DNA from: DTU052 sp050951725
Lineage (GTDB): Bacteria; Bacillota; Syntrophomonadia; Syntrophomonadales; DTU052
NCBI GenBank assembly: GCA_050951725.1
Contig: JBMNJO010000025.1
Span: forward strand, 109,023-173,022
Direction of reading: 5' to 3'
DNA length: 64,000 nucleotides
Positions within the stretch are counted from its first letter, which is position 1. The number at the start of each line of letters is the position of its first letter. The notes under the pieces were generated by a model, which was not told where the DNA came from, did no database searches, and worked only from the letters and a program-made list of their open reading frames with translations. Both the position numbers and the translations under genes were made by a program. Positions 42,492 to 50,901 of the stretch are shown in pieces.

Positions 42492-43246
42492 TCTTGAGTA
42501 TTGATACTGCTACCCCGGTGGCGGGCGTGGCGTTGGTTGATGATAAGAAGGTATATTACGAGGCTGTAGCCAACACCGGATACAAACATTCGCGGACCCT
42601 GCTGGAGATGATCGATGTATCGTTCCGACAGACCGGGTACAGCCTGGATGATGTGGATGCCATCGCAGTTACTACCGGTCCCGGGTCCTTTACCGGTCTC
42701 CGCATCGGGTTGGCAACCGCCAAAGGCCTGGCATTAGCCAGGAGCAAACCGTTAATCGGGATACCAACCCTGGATGCCATCGCGCACAATGTAAGCTGGA
42801 GACCGGATTTGATCTGCCCGATACTTAATGCCCGCAAGGGCGAGGTTTACGCTGCATTTTATCAGGGAGGGACATCTTCGGCCAGGAGACTGACTGATTA
42901 CCTGGCTCTGTCACCGGATAACCTGATCAAAATGGCCCACCAGTTGATGGAAGAGACAGGGTGCAGAAGCGTGACAGTTTTGGGAGATGGGGTAAACGAG
43001 TACCGACCGGTACTGATTGATTCTTTGGGGGAGGCCTTAATAAGCCCGCCGGAATACTGGCTGCCCCGGGTATCTGCCGTGGGCAACCTGGCGGTAGGCA
43101 GGTGGTTGAGTGGCCAGCTTGATGATCTGTTCAGCCTTATTCCCACCTACGTCAGGCAGTCAGAGGCCGAGATCAAGAGGGCCCGGGCAGAAGGAGAGGG
43201 TAGATGTGGAACTGAAAATCAGAAAGATGGGACACAGGGACGTTGA
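42485..43246 (+). CDS. tsaB: tRNA threonylcarbamoyladenosine biosynthesis protein TsaB
   Basis: Non-catalytic scaffold paralogue of TsaD. 253 residues with the ASKHA-fold opening ILSIDTATP, AVTTGPGSFTGLRIG (about 58-72) and NARKGEVYAAFY. Overlaps tsaE by 7 bp and rimI by 41 bp; the overlap with rimI adds a charged C-terminal tail (ESEADIK-like to GTQGR) not needed for the fold. Confidence 0.95.
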   Translation: MLILSIDTATPVAGVALVDDKKVYYEAVANTGYKHSRTLLEMIDVSFRQTGYSLDDVDAIAVTTGPGSFTGLRIGLATAKGLALARSKPLIGIPTLDAIAHNVSWRPDLICPILNARKGEVYAAFYQGGTSSARRLTDYLALSPDNLIKMAHQLMEETGCRSVTVLGDGVNEYRPVLIDSLGEALISPPEYWLPRVSAVGNLAVGRWLSGQLDDLFSLIPTYVRQSEAEIKRARAEGEGRCGTENQKDGTQGR

Positions 43247-43646
43247 CCAGATCCTGGAGATCGAAAAACTCTGTTTCCCGGTTCCCTGGTCCCGGGAATC
43301 GTTCCTCTCCGAGCTGCGCAACCCTCTGGCCCATTATCTGGTGGCCCAGGAGGGCTTTGTTCTCCAGGGGTATGCGGGTATATGGCTTATCTTTGATGAA
43401 GGGCATATTACCAATGTGGCGGTTCATCCCCGGGCCCGGGGTAAAAGGATCGGAGAACTGCTGTTAACCAACACCCTGGCCCTGGTGAAGGCCAGCGGAG
43501 TGGTTTCGGTTACCCTGGAAGTCAGGCCCTCCAATGATGCGGCCCTGGCCTTGTACCGCCGTATGGGTTTCAAAGAGGCCGGCTTACGCAGGGGATATTA
43601 TTCTGATAACGGTGAGGATGCCCTTATTATGGCCAGGGATATTTAG
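43206..43646 (+). CDS. rimI: Ribosomal-protein-alanine N-acetyltransferase RimI
   Basis: GNAT acetyltransferase modifying the N-terminus of ribosomal protein S18. 146 residues; acetyl-CoA-binding loop VHPRARGKRIGELLL (about 77-91) and C-terminal ALALYRRMGFKEAGLRRGYY are typical. GTG 43206 is chosen because GGAGAGGG is eight bases upstream. Position between tsaB and tsaD is the usual one. Confidence 0.93.
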   Translation: MELKIRKMGHRDVDQILEIEKLCFPVPWSRESFLSELRNPLAHYLVAQEGFVLQGYAGIWLIFDEGHITNVAVHPRARGKRIGELLLTNTLALVKASGVVSVTLEVRPSNDAALALYRRMGFKEAGLRRGYYSDNGEDALIMARDI

Positions 43647-43798
43647 GTAACCCTGCTGAAAGTAAGACGCGGATGCTTGAATGCATTCAAACAGCATCAT
43701 TCAGGGTTTTTGCAGAGGAATCGAATTACGGTTACCCCTACGACAATAAATGAATTAGATGACCGCTCCTGGCAGGTCTAGAGAGGGTTTATGCAACA

Positions 43799-44830
43799 AT
43801 GAAGGATATTCGGATTCTGGGAATTGAAACCTCCTGTGACGAGACCGCAGTATCAGTGGTTGAGAATGGTCACCGGATCTTGACCAACCTGGTGGCCTCA
43901 CAGATCAAAGTTCACCAGCGTTATGGCGGGGTAGTCCCCGAGGTGGCCTCCCGCAAGCATATCGAGGTCATCGCTTCGCTGGTGGATGAGGCATTGAGAG
44001 AGACCGGCATTACCGGGCAGCAGATTGATGCGGTGGCGGTTACCCATACCCCTGGCCTCATCGGGGCCCTGCTGGTGGGGGTTTCCTTTGCCAAGGCCTA
44101 TGCCTACGGATTGGGCAAGCCCCTGATCGGGGTCAATCATCTGGAGGCGCATGTCTATGCCAACTTCCTGACGGATAAACCGCCGGTATTTCCGGCTGTA
44201 TGTCTGGTGGTTTCCGGTGGTCATACCAGCCTCCTTTATATGGGGGGACATCGCCGGTTTGAGGTCCTGGGACAGACCCGGGACGATGCTGCCGGGGAGG
44301 CGTTTGACAAAGTAGCCCGCTTTTTAGGCCTGGGCTACCCGGGAGGACCGGCCGTACAGAAAGCGGCCCAGTCAGGGACGGCTGGTATTTACCGCCTGCC
44401 CCGCGTTTTTCTGGATCGCAATGATTATGAGTTCAGCTTCAGTGGTTTGAAAACCGCGACTATCAACCTGTGGAATAAACTGAAAAAGAACGGGGAAGCG
44501 GCCGGGGTCAATGATTTGGCGGCTGAGTTTCAGGAGGCCTTAGTCGATGTGTTGGTGGAAAAGACAGTAAATGCTGCCCGACAGAGAGGGGTCAAGCAGA
44601 TCCTTTTGGCTGGGGGTGTAGCAGCCAATGCCCGGCTGCGGGAGAGAATTACCTTTGAAGCTGGCAAAGAAGGAATTGCGGTGAACATGCCGCCTCCCCT
44701 GCTCTGTACCGATAATGCGGCCATGGCGGCCTCCGCCGGCTATTACCAGTATCTGGAGGGGGACTTTGCCGGTTTGGATCTCAATGCATATCCCCATTCG
44801 GGATTACTTGTGAAGAAAACCTGTGGATAA
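43799..44830 (+). CDS. tsaD: tRNA N6-threonylcarbamoyltransferase TsaD
   Basis: Transfers the threonylcarbamoyl group to A37 of tRNA. 343 residues, standard length. Signature ILGIETSCDETAVSVV at the N-terminus, metal-binding HLEAHVYAN (about 114-122, HxxxH), VSGGHTSL, and GGVAANARLRER (about 277-288). About 150 bp separate it from rimI, so it may have its own promoter. Its last three codons (TGT GGA TAA) form one of the DnaA boxes that run into the next intergenic region. Confidence 0.97.
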   Translation: MKDIRILGIETSCDETAVSVVENGHRILTNLVASQIKVHQRYGGVVPEVASRKHIEVIASLVDEALRETGITGQQIDAVAVTHTPGLIGALLVGVSFAKAYAYGLGKPLIGVNHLEAHVYANFLTDKPPVFPAVCLVVSGGHTSLLYMGGHRRFEVLGQTRDDAAGEAFDKVARFLGLGYPGGPAVQKAAQSGTAGIYRLPRVFLDRNDYEFSFSGLKTATINLWNKLKKNGEAAGVNDLAAEFQEALVDVLVEKTVNAARQRGVKQILLAGGVAANARLRERITFEAGKEGIAVNMPPPLLCTDNAAMAASAGYYQYLEGDFAGLDLNAYPHSGLLVKKTCG

Positions 44831-44946
44831 TGTGGATAAGTCTGTGAGTAACTTGATTTTCGGCCTTACGGGCACTTTAGGAAACTAAAGTATCGGTACC
44901 CCAAAAGGGTCATCCGCGTAAGAGCGGACTTTGAACCTGTGGATAA
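44822..44946. promoter_or_regulatory. Cluster of three perfect DnaA boxes with stem-loops in the tsaD-lgt interval
   Basis: TGTGGATAA, the complement of the consensus DnaA box TTATCCACA, occurs at 44822-44830, 44831-44839 (directly abutting) and 44938-44946, all in the same orientation. Between them are small perfect stem-loops: ACTTTAG-GAAA-CTAAAGT (44874-44891) and TCCGC-GTAAGA-GCGGA (44913-44928). This may be a DnaA-binding regulatory locus controlling lgt or titrating DnaA. The stems could also form a structured mRNA leader of lgt. Confidence 0.6.
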
Positions 44947-44970
44947 TTTTACAGTTACGGAGGGGTCTAT

Positions 44971-45735
44971 ATGCATCCGGTTTTATTTAGGATTGGCGAT
45001 ATTGCAATTTACTCCTATGGCTTTATGATGGCGGTGGGAGTGGCGATCAGCCTGTTCCTGATCATTAAAAAGGCCAAAAAAGAAGGTATAGACGAGGAAC
45101 CTGTGCTTGATTTGACCATCATTTCGGTTCTGGCCGGACTGATAGGGGCCCGTTTGTTTTATGTTTTTTTCTATGACTGGGATTACTACCGGCTTAATCC
45201 GCTGCAGATACTGGATTTTCGCAACGAGGGACTGGTATGGTATGGGGCCTTTATCCTGGGAGCCATTGCCGCCATCATCTATATGAGGGTTAAAAAGCTT
45301 TCGTTCTGGAGGATGATCGACCTGTTTGCACCTTATCTGGCCCTGGGGTACGCTTTTGGCCGGATCGGCTGTTTTCTGAATGGCTGCTGTTTCGGAACCC
45401 CGACCACGGTGCCATGGGGTGTGATCTTTCCAGGACTGGACCTGGTACCCCGGCATCCCACTCAGCTCTACAGTGCCTTGCTCTCCCTGGGTCTGTTTGC
45501 TTATCTCCTGAGGCTTTACCCGCGTCGGCGCTTTGAGGGTCAGGTGTTCCTGACTTACATCATTGGCTATGCCCTGTTGAGATTTGCAGTCGAATTCTTC
45601 CGGGAGAACCTGATAGTAGCAGCGGGATTCAGCATCGCTCAGGTGGTGGCAGCGGGGATTCTTATTATCGCCGTAGTTTTTTACTGGCATCGTTCCCGGA
45701 ATGCAACAGGACCTGACGTATTGCGGGGAGACTAA
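44971..45735 (+). CDS. lgt: Prolipoprotein diacylglyceryl transferase
   Basis: Attaches diacylglycerol to the lipobox Cys of prolipoproteins; the lipoproteins in this window (RidA-like, ABC binding protein) would be its clients. 254 residues, seven membrane segments. Signature GRIGCFLNGCCFG (about 130-142) with the essential Arg and the later RHPTQLY and YALLRFAVEFFRE segments. The ATG follows GGAGGGG. The DnaA-box cluster lies directly upstream. Confidence 0.96.
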   Translation: MHPVLFRIGDIAIYSYGFMMAVGVAISLFLIIKKAKKEGIDEEPVLDLTIISVLAGLIGARLFYVFFYDWDYYRLNPLQILDFRNEGLVWYGAFILGAIAAIIYMRVKKLSFWRMIDLFAPYLALGYAFGRIGCFLNGCCFGTPTTVPWGVIFPGLDLVPRHPTQLYSALLSLGLFAYLLRLYPRRRFEGQVFLTYIIGYALLRFAVEFFRENLIVAAGFSIAQVVAAGILIIAVVFYWHRSRNATGPDVLRGD

Positions 45736-45752
45736 CCGGCTGTGCTTGATTC

Positions 45753-45778
45753 CCCTGCGAAATGTTATATTTCGCGGG
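45753..45778 (+). terminator. Hairpin after lgt
   Basis: CCTGCGAAAT pairs with ATTTCGCGGG (one G-T pair) about 18 bp after the lgt stop; the loop is 5-6 bases. Only a weak T-run follows. Confidence 0.5.
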
Positions 45779-45866
45779 TTCGTATCAATAAATATTCGCC
45801 GCCAGACTTCGCAGGGACAAAACCGATTGTTTGTCTCACGATGAAAGGGGAATCCAGTTTGCATTT

Positions 45867-46460
45867 ATGATAAAAGACAGCTTATCAGCAAAACGCCAAT
45901 ACCTGCGGAAACAGGTAGGAGGATTAAGATCGGCCCAGGAGCCCTCTGAGGTGGATCACAAGAGCGGGCTCATCTGCTCCAACCTGCGGCAGATCCCTGA
46001 GCTCCAAAAGGCCTCGACCATAATGGCTTATGCCGCGATTAAGCAGGAGGCGGATGTTAAAGGATACTGGCTGGAGGAGTGGATGGCAGGTAAGACTATC
46101 ATCCTGCCACGAGTAAATGGAAGCCACCTGGAGGCGGTTAAGTTCTGCGGCTGGGACAGAACCAAAGCGGGACCGTTTGGCATCTGGGAACCAGAAGGAG
46201 AGCCGTTTCCGCCGGAGATGATTGAGGCGGTTCTGGTTCCGGGAAAGGTGTTTGACCATCAGGGTTACCGCCTGGGGTACGGTAAGGGTTACTATGACCG
46301 CTTCCTTCCGCTGCTGAACCCAACTGCCTTCACCTGCGGAATCGCCTTCGATCTTCAGCTTGTAAAGGACACCTGTCCTGCAGAATGGGATGTCAGGCTG
46401 CAGGCACTGGTGACCGAGAGCCAGGTCTATCGATTCACCCCTTCAACTGAATCACCGTGA
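45867..46460 (+). CDS. 5-formyltetrahydrofolate cyclo-ligase
   Basis: Converts 5-formyl-THF to 5,10-methenyl-THF with ATP. 197 residues with the family pattern KRQYLRKQV at the N-terminus, ATIMAYAAIKQEAD-like beta strand, PGKVFDHQGYRLGYGKGYYDRFL (divided: the GYGKGYYDRFL loop, about 137-147, binds nucleotide). ATG 45867 is the first good start in frame, though AAAGGGG is 16 bases away. Its 3' end overlaps the convergent EamA gene by 26 bp. Confidence 0.9.
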   Translation: MIKDSLSAKRQYLRKQVGGLRSAQEPSEVDHKSGLICSNLRQIPELQKASTIMAYAAIKQEADVKGYWLEEWMAGKTIILPRVNGSHLEAVKFCGWDRTKAGPFGIWEPEGEPFPPEMIEAVLVPGKVFDHQGYRLGYGKGYYDRFLPLLNPTAFTCGIAFDLQLVKDTCPAEWDVRLQALVTESQVYRFTPSTESP

Positions 46461-47319
46461 TGGCTATGATGATCAAAAGTGAACCCATTAACTGCATACC
46501 GGTCAGAACCTCACCGAGGAGCAGGAAGGCCAGAACACCTGCGGCCACTGGTTCCAGGGTACTGGTCACCCCGGCCGCTACCGGTGACAGCATCGTCAAT
46601 CCTTTAAAGAATAATCCCGCCGGCATGATAGTTGCGAAGATGGCTATGTACAAAAAGTATAGCCAGGTTGATCCCTGATAGGTCAGGAAGGTCTCCCAGG
46701 GCCATCCGTTCAAGGTCCAGGCCAGCCCGCCGATGGTGTAACCCCAGAAAAGGAGGGTCCACGAGGAGTATTTGGCCAGCCCGTAGCGCGAGTAGAGGAT
46801 GTAGAAAGCAAAGGCGAAGGCCGAACCGATGCCGCTCACCAGGCCAATCGGGGTCACAGCCATCCCCTGCCCGGTAGTTCCTTTCACGATCAAAAACCCT
46901 CCAATGGTGGCGATAACCACCGGAAGTATCCGGTTCCAGGACGGGGTTTCCCGCCCATTGAGGAGTTCATAGACCAGGATGATTATGGGTGCCAGGTATT
47001 CCAGGAATACCGCAGTGGCCACATTGGTCTGACTGATGGTAAAAAAGTAGGCAATCTGCATGGCCGATACACCCATAATCCCAAAGATGACCATGTATCC
47101 CAGATCATTGCGGTCTATCCTCAGCGAAGCAGGGTTGCGACATGCCAGATAAATACCCAAAACCAGAGCCGACAGCACCAGCCGCATCTGGGTCAGGTCC
47201 CAGGGACTGACCTCGGAGTTAAACAGAAATTTGGCTGTTATAGCTGAGAGTGCCCACAGAATGGCAGCGGCCACTACACATAAAATGCCTTTAAGTGTTG
47301 ATGGTAGGGTCATCCTCAT
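46435..47319 (-). CDS. EamA/DMT-superfamily permease
   Basis: A 294-residue membrane protein with ten predicted spans in two EamA repeats (about 10-140 and 155-290). Repeats end in AVFLEYLAPIIILVYELL and in LEPVAAGVLAFLLLGE, both with the glutamate/proline pattern of the family. DMT permeases export amino acids, metabolites or nucleosides; the substrate is not readable. The stop overlaps the convergent cyclo-ligase gene by 26 bp, which leaves no room for a terminator. Confidence 0.9.
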   Translation of the reverse strand: MRMTLPSTLKGILCVVAAAILWALSAITAKFLFNSEVSPWDLTQMRLVLSALVLGIYLACRNPASLRIDRNDLGYMVIFGIMGVSAMQIAYFFTISQTNVATAVFLEYLAPIIILVYELLNGRETPSWNRILPVVIATIGGFLIVKGTTGQGMAVTPIGLVSGIGSAFAFAFYILYSRYGLAKYSSWTLLFWGYTIGGLAWTLNGWPWETFLTYQGSTWLYFLYIAIFATIMPAGLFFKGLTMLSPVAAGVTSTLEPVAAGVLAFLLLGEVLTGMQLMGSLLIIIAITVIQLKG

Positions 47320-47422
47320 AGACTCCTTTGACGGTTGGTTATATGAAGATATGTAATTGATTGGACTCTGACACGATTATACTGGTTCCTTTTACGAATC
47401 TTTGACTTCGCAGGGAACCAAA

Positions 47423-47449
47423 AAAAGGGCTGAAGTTCTCAGCCCTTTT
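47423..47449 (-). terminator. Terminator of the NfeD/SPFH operon
   Basis: Perfect 11-bp arms AAAAGGGCTGA and TCAGCCCTTTT with a 5-base loop; on the minus strand it is followed by a T-run. Confidence 0.85.
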
Positions 47450-47485
47450 CTGCTGTCGTTCTTCTGCTTGAGGTATGAGACGATT

Positions 47486-48424
47486 TTACTCGTTAGCCGG
47501 TTCCGCCTTGTCTTCCCAGATCTCTTTCAAGGCGCCCAGGGCTCCGCCCAGACCTGCCAGTTCAGTCGGAATGAACAGCTTGGTGGCGGTGCCGTTGCCC
47601 AGGTCTTTCAAGGTCTCAAGGGACTTGAGGGCCAGTACCTTTTCGTCGGCTCCGGCTTCCCTTATCATAACCAGGCTGTCAGCGAAAGCTTTCTGTACAC
47701 TGAGAATAGCTTCGGCCTCACCCTCAGCCCGCAGGATGGTAGACTGCCTTATACCCTCGGCTTCCTTGATGGAGGCTTCACGCTTGGCCTCTGCCTGGAG
47801 GATGGCTGCTTGTTTCTGACCTTCAGCAGTGAGGATCGCTGCGGTCTTCTGGCCCTCGGCCCTCAGGATCGCTTCGCGTTTTTCCCGCTCGGCCCGCATC
47901 TGTTTCTCCATCGCCTGCTGGATGTCGTGGGGCGGGTTGATATTCTTCAGTTCCACCCGGTTAACCTTGATGCCCCATTTATCAGTAGCCTCATCCAGCA
48001 CTTGGCGCAGCTTGCTGTTCACTACATCGCGGGAGGTCAGGGTAGCGTCGAGTTCCAGGTCACCTACGATATTACGCAGTGTAGTCGCCGTCAGATTCTC
48101 AATGGCGGCCAGGGGGTGAGCAATCTCATAGATAAAACGGAAAGGATCAGTAACCTGATAATATACAACAGTGTCAATCTGCATCGTAACGTTATCCTTG
48201 GTAATAACCGGCTGTGGGGGAAAGTCAATCACCTGTTCACGGAGATCAACAATGGCCCGGAAGCGGTCAATAATCGGAACAATAATGTTTATGCCCTGCT
48301 CCGCCTTGCCGTGGAATTTTCCCAGCCTTTCGACCAGGCCAACCGTTGACTGGCTGATAATCCGAATCGAGCGAAACAGGACCAGCAGGACAAATATTAT
48401 TAGCGCCCAAACAAACCAATCCAT
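47486..48424 (-). CDS. SPFH/band-7 (stomatin-like) membrane protein
   Basis: A 312-residue stomatin-type protein anchored by an N-terminal membrane segment (about 3-22). The SPFH domain (about 25-190) starts VGLVERLGKFHGK and includes the VTMQIDTVVYYQVTDP segment. A long Ala/Glu/Gln coiled coil (about 195-265) repeats AEGQK(Q/T)AAIL. ATG 48424 has GGAGGTG nine bases before it. It follows the NfeD gene by 26 bp; SPFH-NfeD pairs build membrane microdomains or protease-regulating complexes. Confidence 0.93.
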   Translation of the reverse strand: MDWFVWALIIFVLLVLFRSIRIISQSTVGLVERLGKFHGKAEQGINIIVPIIDRFRAIVDLREQVIDFPPQPVITKDNVTMQIDTVVYYQVTDPFRFIYEIAHPLAAIENLTATTLRNIVGDLELDATLTSRDVVNSKLRQVLDEATDKWGIKVNRVELKNINPPHDIQQAMEKQMRAEREKREAILRAEGQKTAAILTAEGQKQAAILQAEAKREASIKEAEGIRQSTILRAEGEAEAILSVQKAFADSLVMIREAGADEKVLALKSLETLKDLGNGTATKLFIPTELAGLGGALGALKEIWEDKAEPANE

Positions 48425-48450
48425 TAAATTAAACACCTCCATATTATTCT

Positions 48451-48873
48451 CTAAGCGGGGTCAACGTACAGCGTTACACCCTCTACCGATCTAACCTTTA
48501 CAAGGGAATCCTGAGTTAATTGCTGGTCAGCACGGGCTGTCCAAATCTCGCCTTGAAGCTTAACCTGACCGGAGTGCGGGGGAACTATCTCCATGGTCAC
48601 TACCCCCGTTAATCCTACCAGGGCATCGACATTGCTCTTTACTTCTTTGGTCTTGAACAACCTGACCACCAGAGGCCGGGTGACGATAATAAAAAAGATA
48701 GTAATAAGTCCAAATACAATAGCCTGAGCAGTCAATGAGGTAACAACGTTCAGCCAGGCCAAAAGACTTAGCAGCAGAGCTGACAAAGACAGCCACAGGA
48801 ACCAGAAACCCATGGTTGCAACTTCAATGATACCGCAAACGATACCAATAATGAGCCAGGCCATGTAACCCAA
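48451..48873 (-). CDS. NfeD-like membrane protein (short form)
   Basis: About 140 residues: three membrane segments (about 3-20, 26-45 and 52-73) followed by an OB-fold NfeD domain (about 88-140, LVGLTGVV ... GEIWTARADQQL ... VRSVEGVTLYVDP). The serine-protease part of long NfeD proteins is absent. The start is uncertain: TTG 48873 sits eight bases after GGGGAGG, while the ATG at 48864 is farther. First gene of the SPFH operon. Confidence 0.88.
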   Translation of the reverse strand: MGYMAWLIIGIVCGIIEVATMGFWFLWLSLSALLLSLLAWLNVVTSLTAQAIVFGLITIFFIIVTRPLVVRLFKTKEVKSNVDALVGLTGVVTMEIVPPHSGQVKLQGEIWTARADQQLTQDSLVKVRSVEGVTLYVDPA

Positions 48874-49047
48874 ACACGGGCACCTCCCCTCACCATAAGC
48901 CATTTCCCCTTAATACTACCATATCCGGGCAGTATTGTGACCCCGCGCCGGCAATTAACAAGAATAACCATAATCACACTCAGGAGCAGGTCCCGGAACA
49001 GCGGGATCGCTGGTTTTCCTGTGTTTGCAGAGGAACGGTGAACTCTG

Positions 49048-49074
49048 TTGAAATCTGAATCATTATAGTATAAT
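49048..49074 (+). promoter_or_regulatory. Promoter of the Moco biosynthesis operon
   Basis: TTGAAA (49048-49053) and a perfect TATAAT (49069-49074) with a short 15-bp spacer, about 35 bp upstream of the riboswitch-like leader. Confidence 0.5.
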
Positions 49075-49110
49075 ACCAATTAAGTTAAAGAGAACTGTGG
49101 AAATATAATA

Positions 49111-49210
49111 GTCTCCGATTCACCTCGACCTACGGTAAGGCTATGGTGAGGTTGAACGATAGGGTATGCTCAGGGAAACCGGCATGCCTCCTGTGGGAAA
49201 GGAGAAAACC
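49111..49210 (+). ncRNA. Moco (molybdenum cofactor) riboswitch-like leader
   Basis: The leader of the Moco operon carries the elements I recall from the moco RNA motif: CTCCGATTCACCTCGACC at its start, an ACGATAGGGTATGCTCAGGG segment, the conserved GGGAAACCGGCATGCCTCC box (49174-49191), and AAAGGAGAAAACC before the expression platform. Paired regions CACCTC/GAGGTG (49121-49126 with 49146-49152) support a folded RNA. An intrinsic terminator follows directly, so cofactor binding would switch transcription of the downstream small gene, moeA and moa genes. The motif match is from memory and not computed. Confidence 0.7.
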
Positions 49211-49237
49211 AAAGGCACCTTTCACGGTGCCTTTTTT
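49211..49237 (+). terminator. Attenuator terminator of the Moco leader
   Basis: GGCACC and GGTGCC close a TTTCAC loop, followed by TTTTTT; the AAAGGCACC arm is shared with the end of the riboswitch-like fold. It lies directly before the ribosome site GGAGGTG of the first gene, as in transcription-attenuating riboswitches. Confidence 0.85.
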
Positions 49238-49250
49238 GGAGGTGTAAGCA

Positions 49251-49439
49251 TTGAATAAAGAGATGGAGAACCGGGATCAAATAATGGCTCGACTCAAAGA
49301 AGTGTCCAAGGATGGGAAGATCAGCTGTACTTTGGCCCGTCAGGTAGCTGAGGAGATGAAGGTTTCTCCCTGGGTAATAGGGCCGTTGTGTGATGAACTT
49401 AAACTCAAGATCAAGTCATGTGAACTGGGCTGTTTCTAA
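49251..49439 (+). CDS. Small HTH-like protein at the head of the Moco operon
   Basis: 62 residues. The pattern DQIMARLKEVSKDGKISC, TLARQVAEEMKVSPWVIGPLC reads as a short winged-helix/HTH fold, ending in CELGCF. TTG start six bases after GGAGGTG. It is the first gene behind the Moco leader and 72 bp before moeA. It could be a small regulator or an adaptor in molybdenum metabolism; no specific family is recalled with certainty. Confidence 0.7.
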   Translation: MNKEMENRDQIMARLKEVSKDGKISCTLARQVAEEMKVSPWVIGPLCDELKLKIKSCELGCF

Positions 49440-49511
49440 TCATACAAAAGCGGAGTTATTATTACCTGTGAGTCGCCGGATGGTTTTTAGTCACAGCAAC
49501 GGAGGCTGAAT

Positions 49512-50720
49512 GTGGCAGAGTTTTTTAATGTGTTATCGCTGGAAGAGGCCAAGCAGATACTTAGCAGGAACTGGCCTCAACCTGCCATGGAGACAGTTGG
49601 TTTGAAGGAGGCTTTGGGCCGGACCCTGGCAGCAGGGGTGCTGGCCAAAGAGGATCTGCCTCCCTTTCAACGTTCTACAGTAGATGGTTATGCTGTCCTG
49701 GCGGCAGATGTTTATGGGGCCAGTGAGACCATCCCCGCCTTTCTTAACCTGGCCGGGGAGGTGACGATGGGCTGTGAGCCGGAAATGGAGCTTACAACCG
49801 GCGAGTGCGCATGGATTCCTACGGGAGGCATGCTGCCGGCGGGTTCTGATGCGGTGGTAATGGTGGAGTATACCGAGAAACTTGGCCAGGACACAATTCT
49901 TATCAACAGACCGGTTGCGGCGGGTGAAAACGTGATCAGGAAGGGCGAAGACTGTCGAACCGGTGAGGAGGTTCTCCCTGCGGGGGGACCATTGCGACCC
50001 CAGGATATTGGGGTGCTGGCGGCCCTGGGTATGACCAGGATTCCGGTTTTGTCACCCCTGCGGTTTGGCATCATATCCACCGGTGATGAGGTGGTAGAGG
50101 TTGGCACCACACCGCAAATCGGGCAGGTACGGGATGTTAACTCCTACGTACTGGGGGCAGCTTTAGCACGCTGGGGAGCAGAGCTCCGTTACTATGGAGT
50201 AATTCCTGATGACTTCAACCGGCTTCAGGAAACCATCGCCGCTGCACTGGCGGAGAATGACTGCGTAGTCATGTCCGGAGGGAGTTCCGTGGGCACCCGT
50301 GACCTGAGCCTGACGGTCCTGCTCTCCTTTCCCGAATCTAAACTGCTTTTTCATGGTTTGTCTATCAGGCCGGGGAAGCCTACTCTGGCGGTCAGGATCG
50401 GCTCCCAACTGGTGATCGGACTGCCGGGGCACCCGGTTTCTGCGCTTATGGTGCTGGAGGTCCTGGTAGGACCGCTGATGCCGGATCGGATGCACAACAA
50501 AAGAGTGGCCAGCCTTACTGACAACATTGCTTCCCAGGCGGGACGTGACGACTTTGTCCGGGTCAAGCTGGATAACAGCGGCGAGACATTAAGGGCGATT
50601 CCGGTACACGGTAAATCCGGGCTGATCCGGGTTATGTCAGAAGCCCACGGGTTTATCCATATCCCCAGTCATAAACAGGGCCTGAACAAGGGGGAAACCG
50701 TAACCGTACACCTGTTTTGA
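49512..50720 (+). CDS. moeA: Molybdopterin molybdenumtransferase MoeA
   Basis: Inserts molybdenum into adenylylated molybdopterin. 402 residues, normal length. Domains: N-terminal MoeA domain with FQRSTVDGYAV (about 60), PTGGMLPAG (about 105); MoCF-binding domain with GIISTGDEVVE (about 187) and MSGGSSVGTRD (about 260); C-terminal domain with GLPGHPVSA. GTG start after GGAGG. Confidence 0.95.
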   Translation: MAEFFNVLSLEEAKQILSRNWPQPAMETVGLKEALGRTLAAGVLAKEDLPPFQRSTVDGYAVLAADVYGASETIPAFLNLAGEVTMGCEPEMELTTGECAWIPTGGMLPAGSDAVVMVEYTEKLGQDTILINRPVAAGENVIRKGEDCRTGEEVLPAGGPLRPQDIGVLAALGMTRIPVLSPLRFGIISTGDEVVEVGTTPQIGQVRDVNSYVLGAALARWGAELRYYGVIPDDFNRLQETIAAALAENDCVVMSGGSSVGTRDLSLTVLLSFPESKLLFHGLSIRPGKPTLAVRIGSQLVIGLPGHPVSALMVLEVLVGPLMPDRMHNKRVASLTDNIASQAGRDDFVRVKLDNSGETLRAIPVHGKSGLIRVMSEAHGFIHIPSHKQGLNKGETVTVHLF

Positions 50721-50901
50721 GTACCAGCCTGGATAAGCAGTGAAAACCCCTGGAACCGTGCAAGCAGCTGATGGCCCGGGGGAAACGCAGCTTCAAATAA
50801 TAGGTACTAAAAAAATTTAACCACCTTGGATTTACTATTCCTGACTTAAGGGATCAGGATTCATTACGGACTCCTATCCTTGCAAAAGCGGAGGTTATTT
50901 A

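Noticed and set aside
42485..43646. TsaB-RimI fusion
   Set aside because: The genes are in different frames with a 41-bp overlap and separate start signals.
44983..45864. 293-codon open frame opposite lgt
   Set aside because: Lgt signature on the plus strand is decisive; the antisense frame has no start signals.
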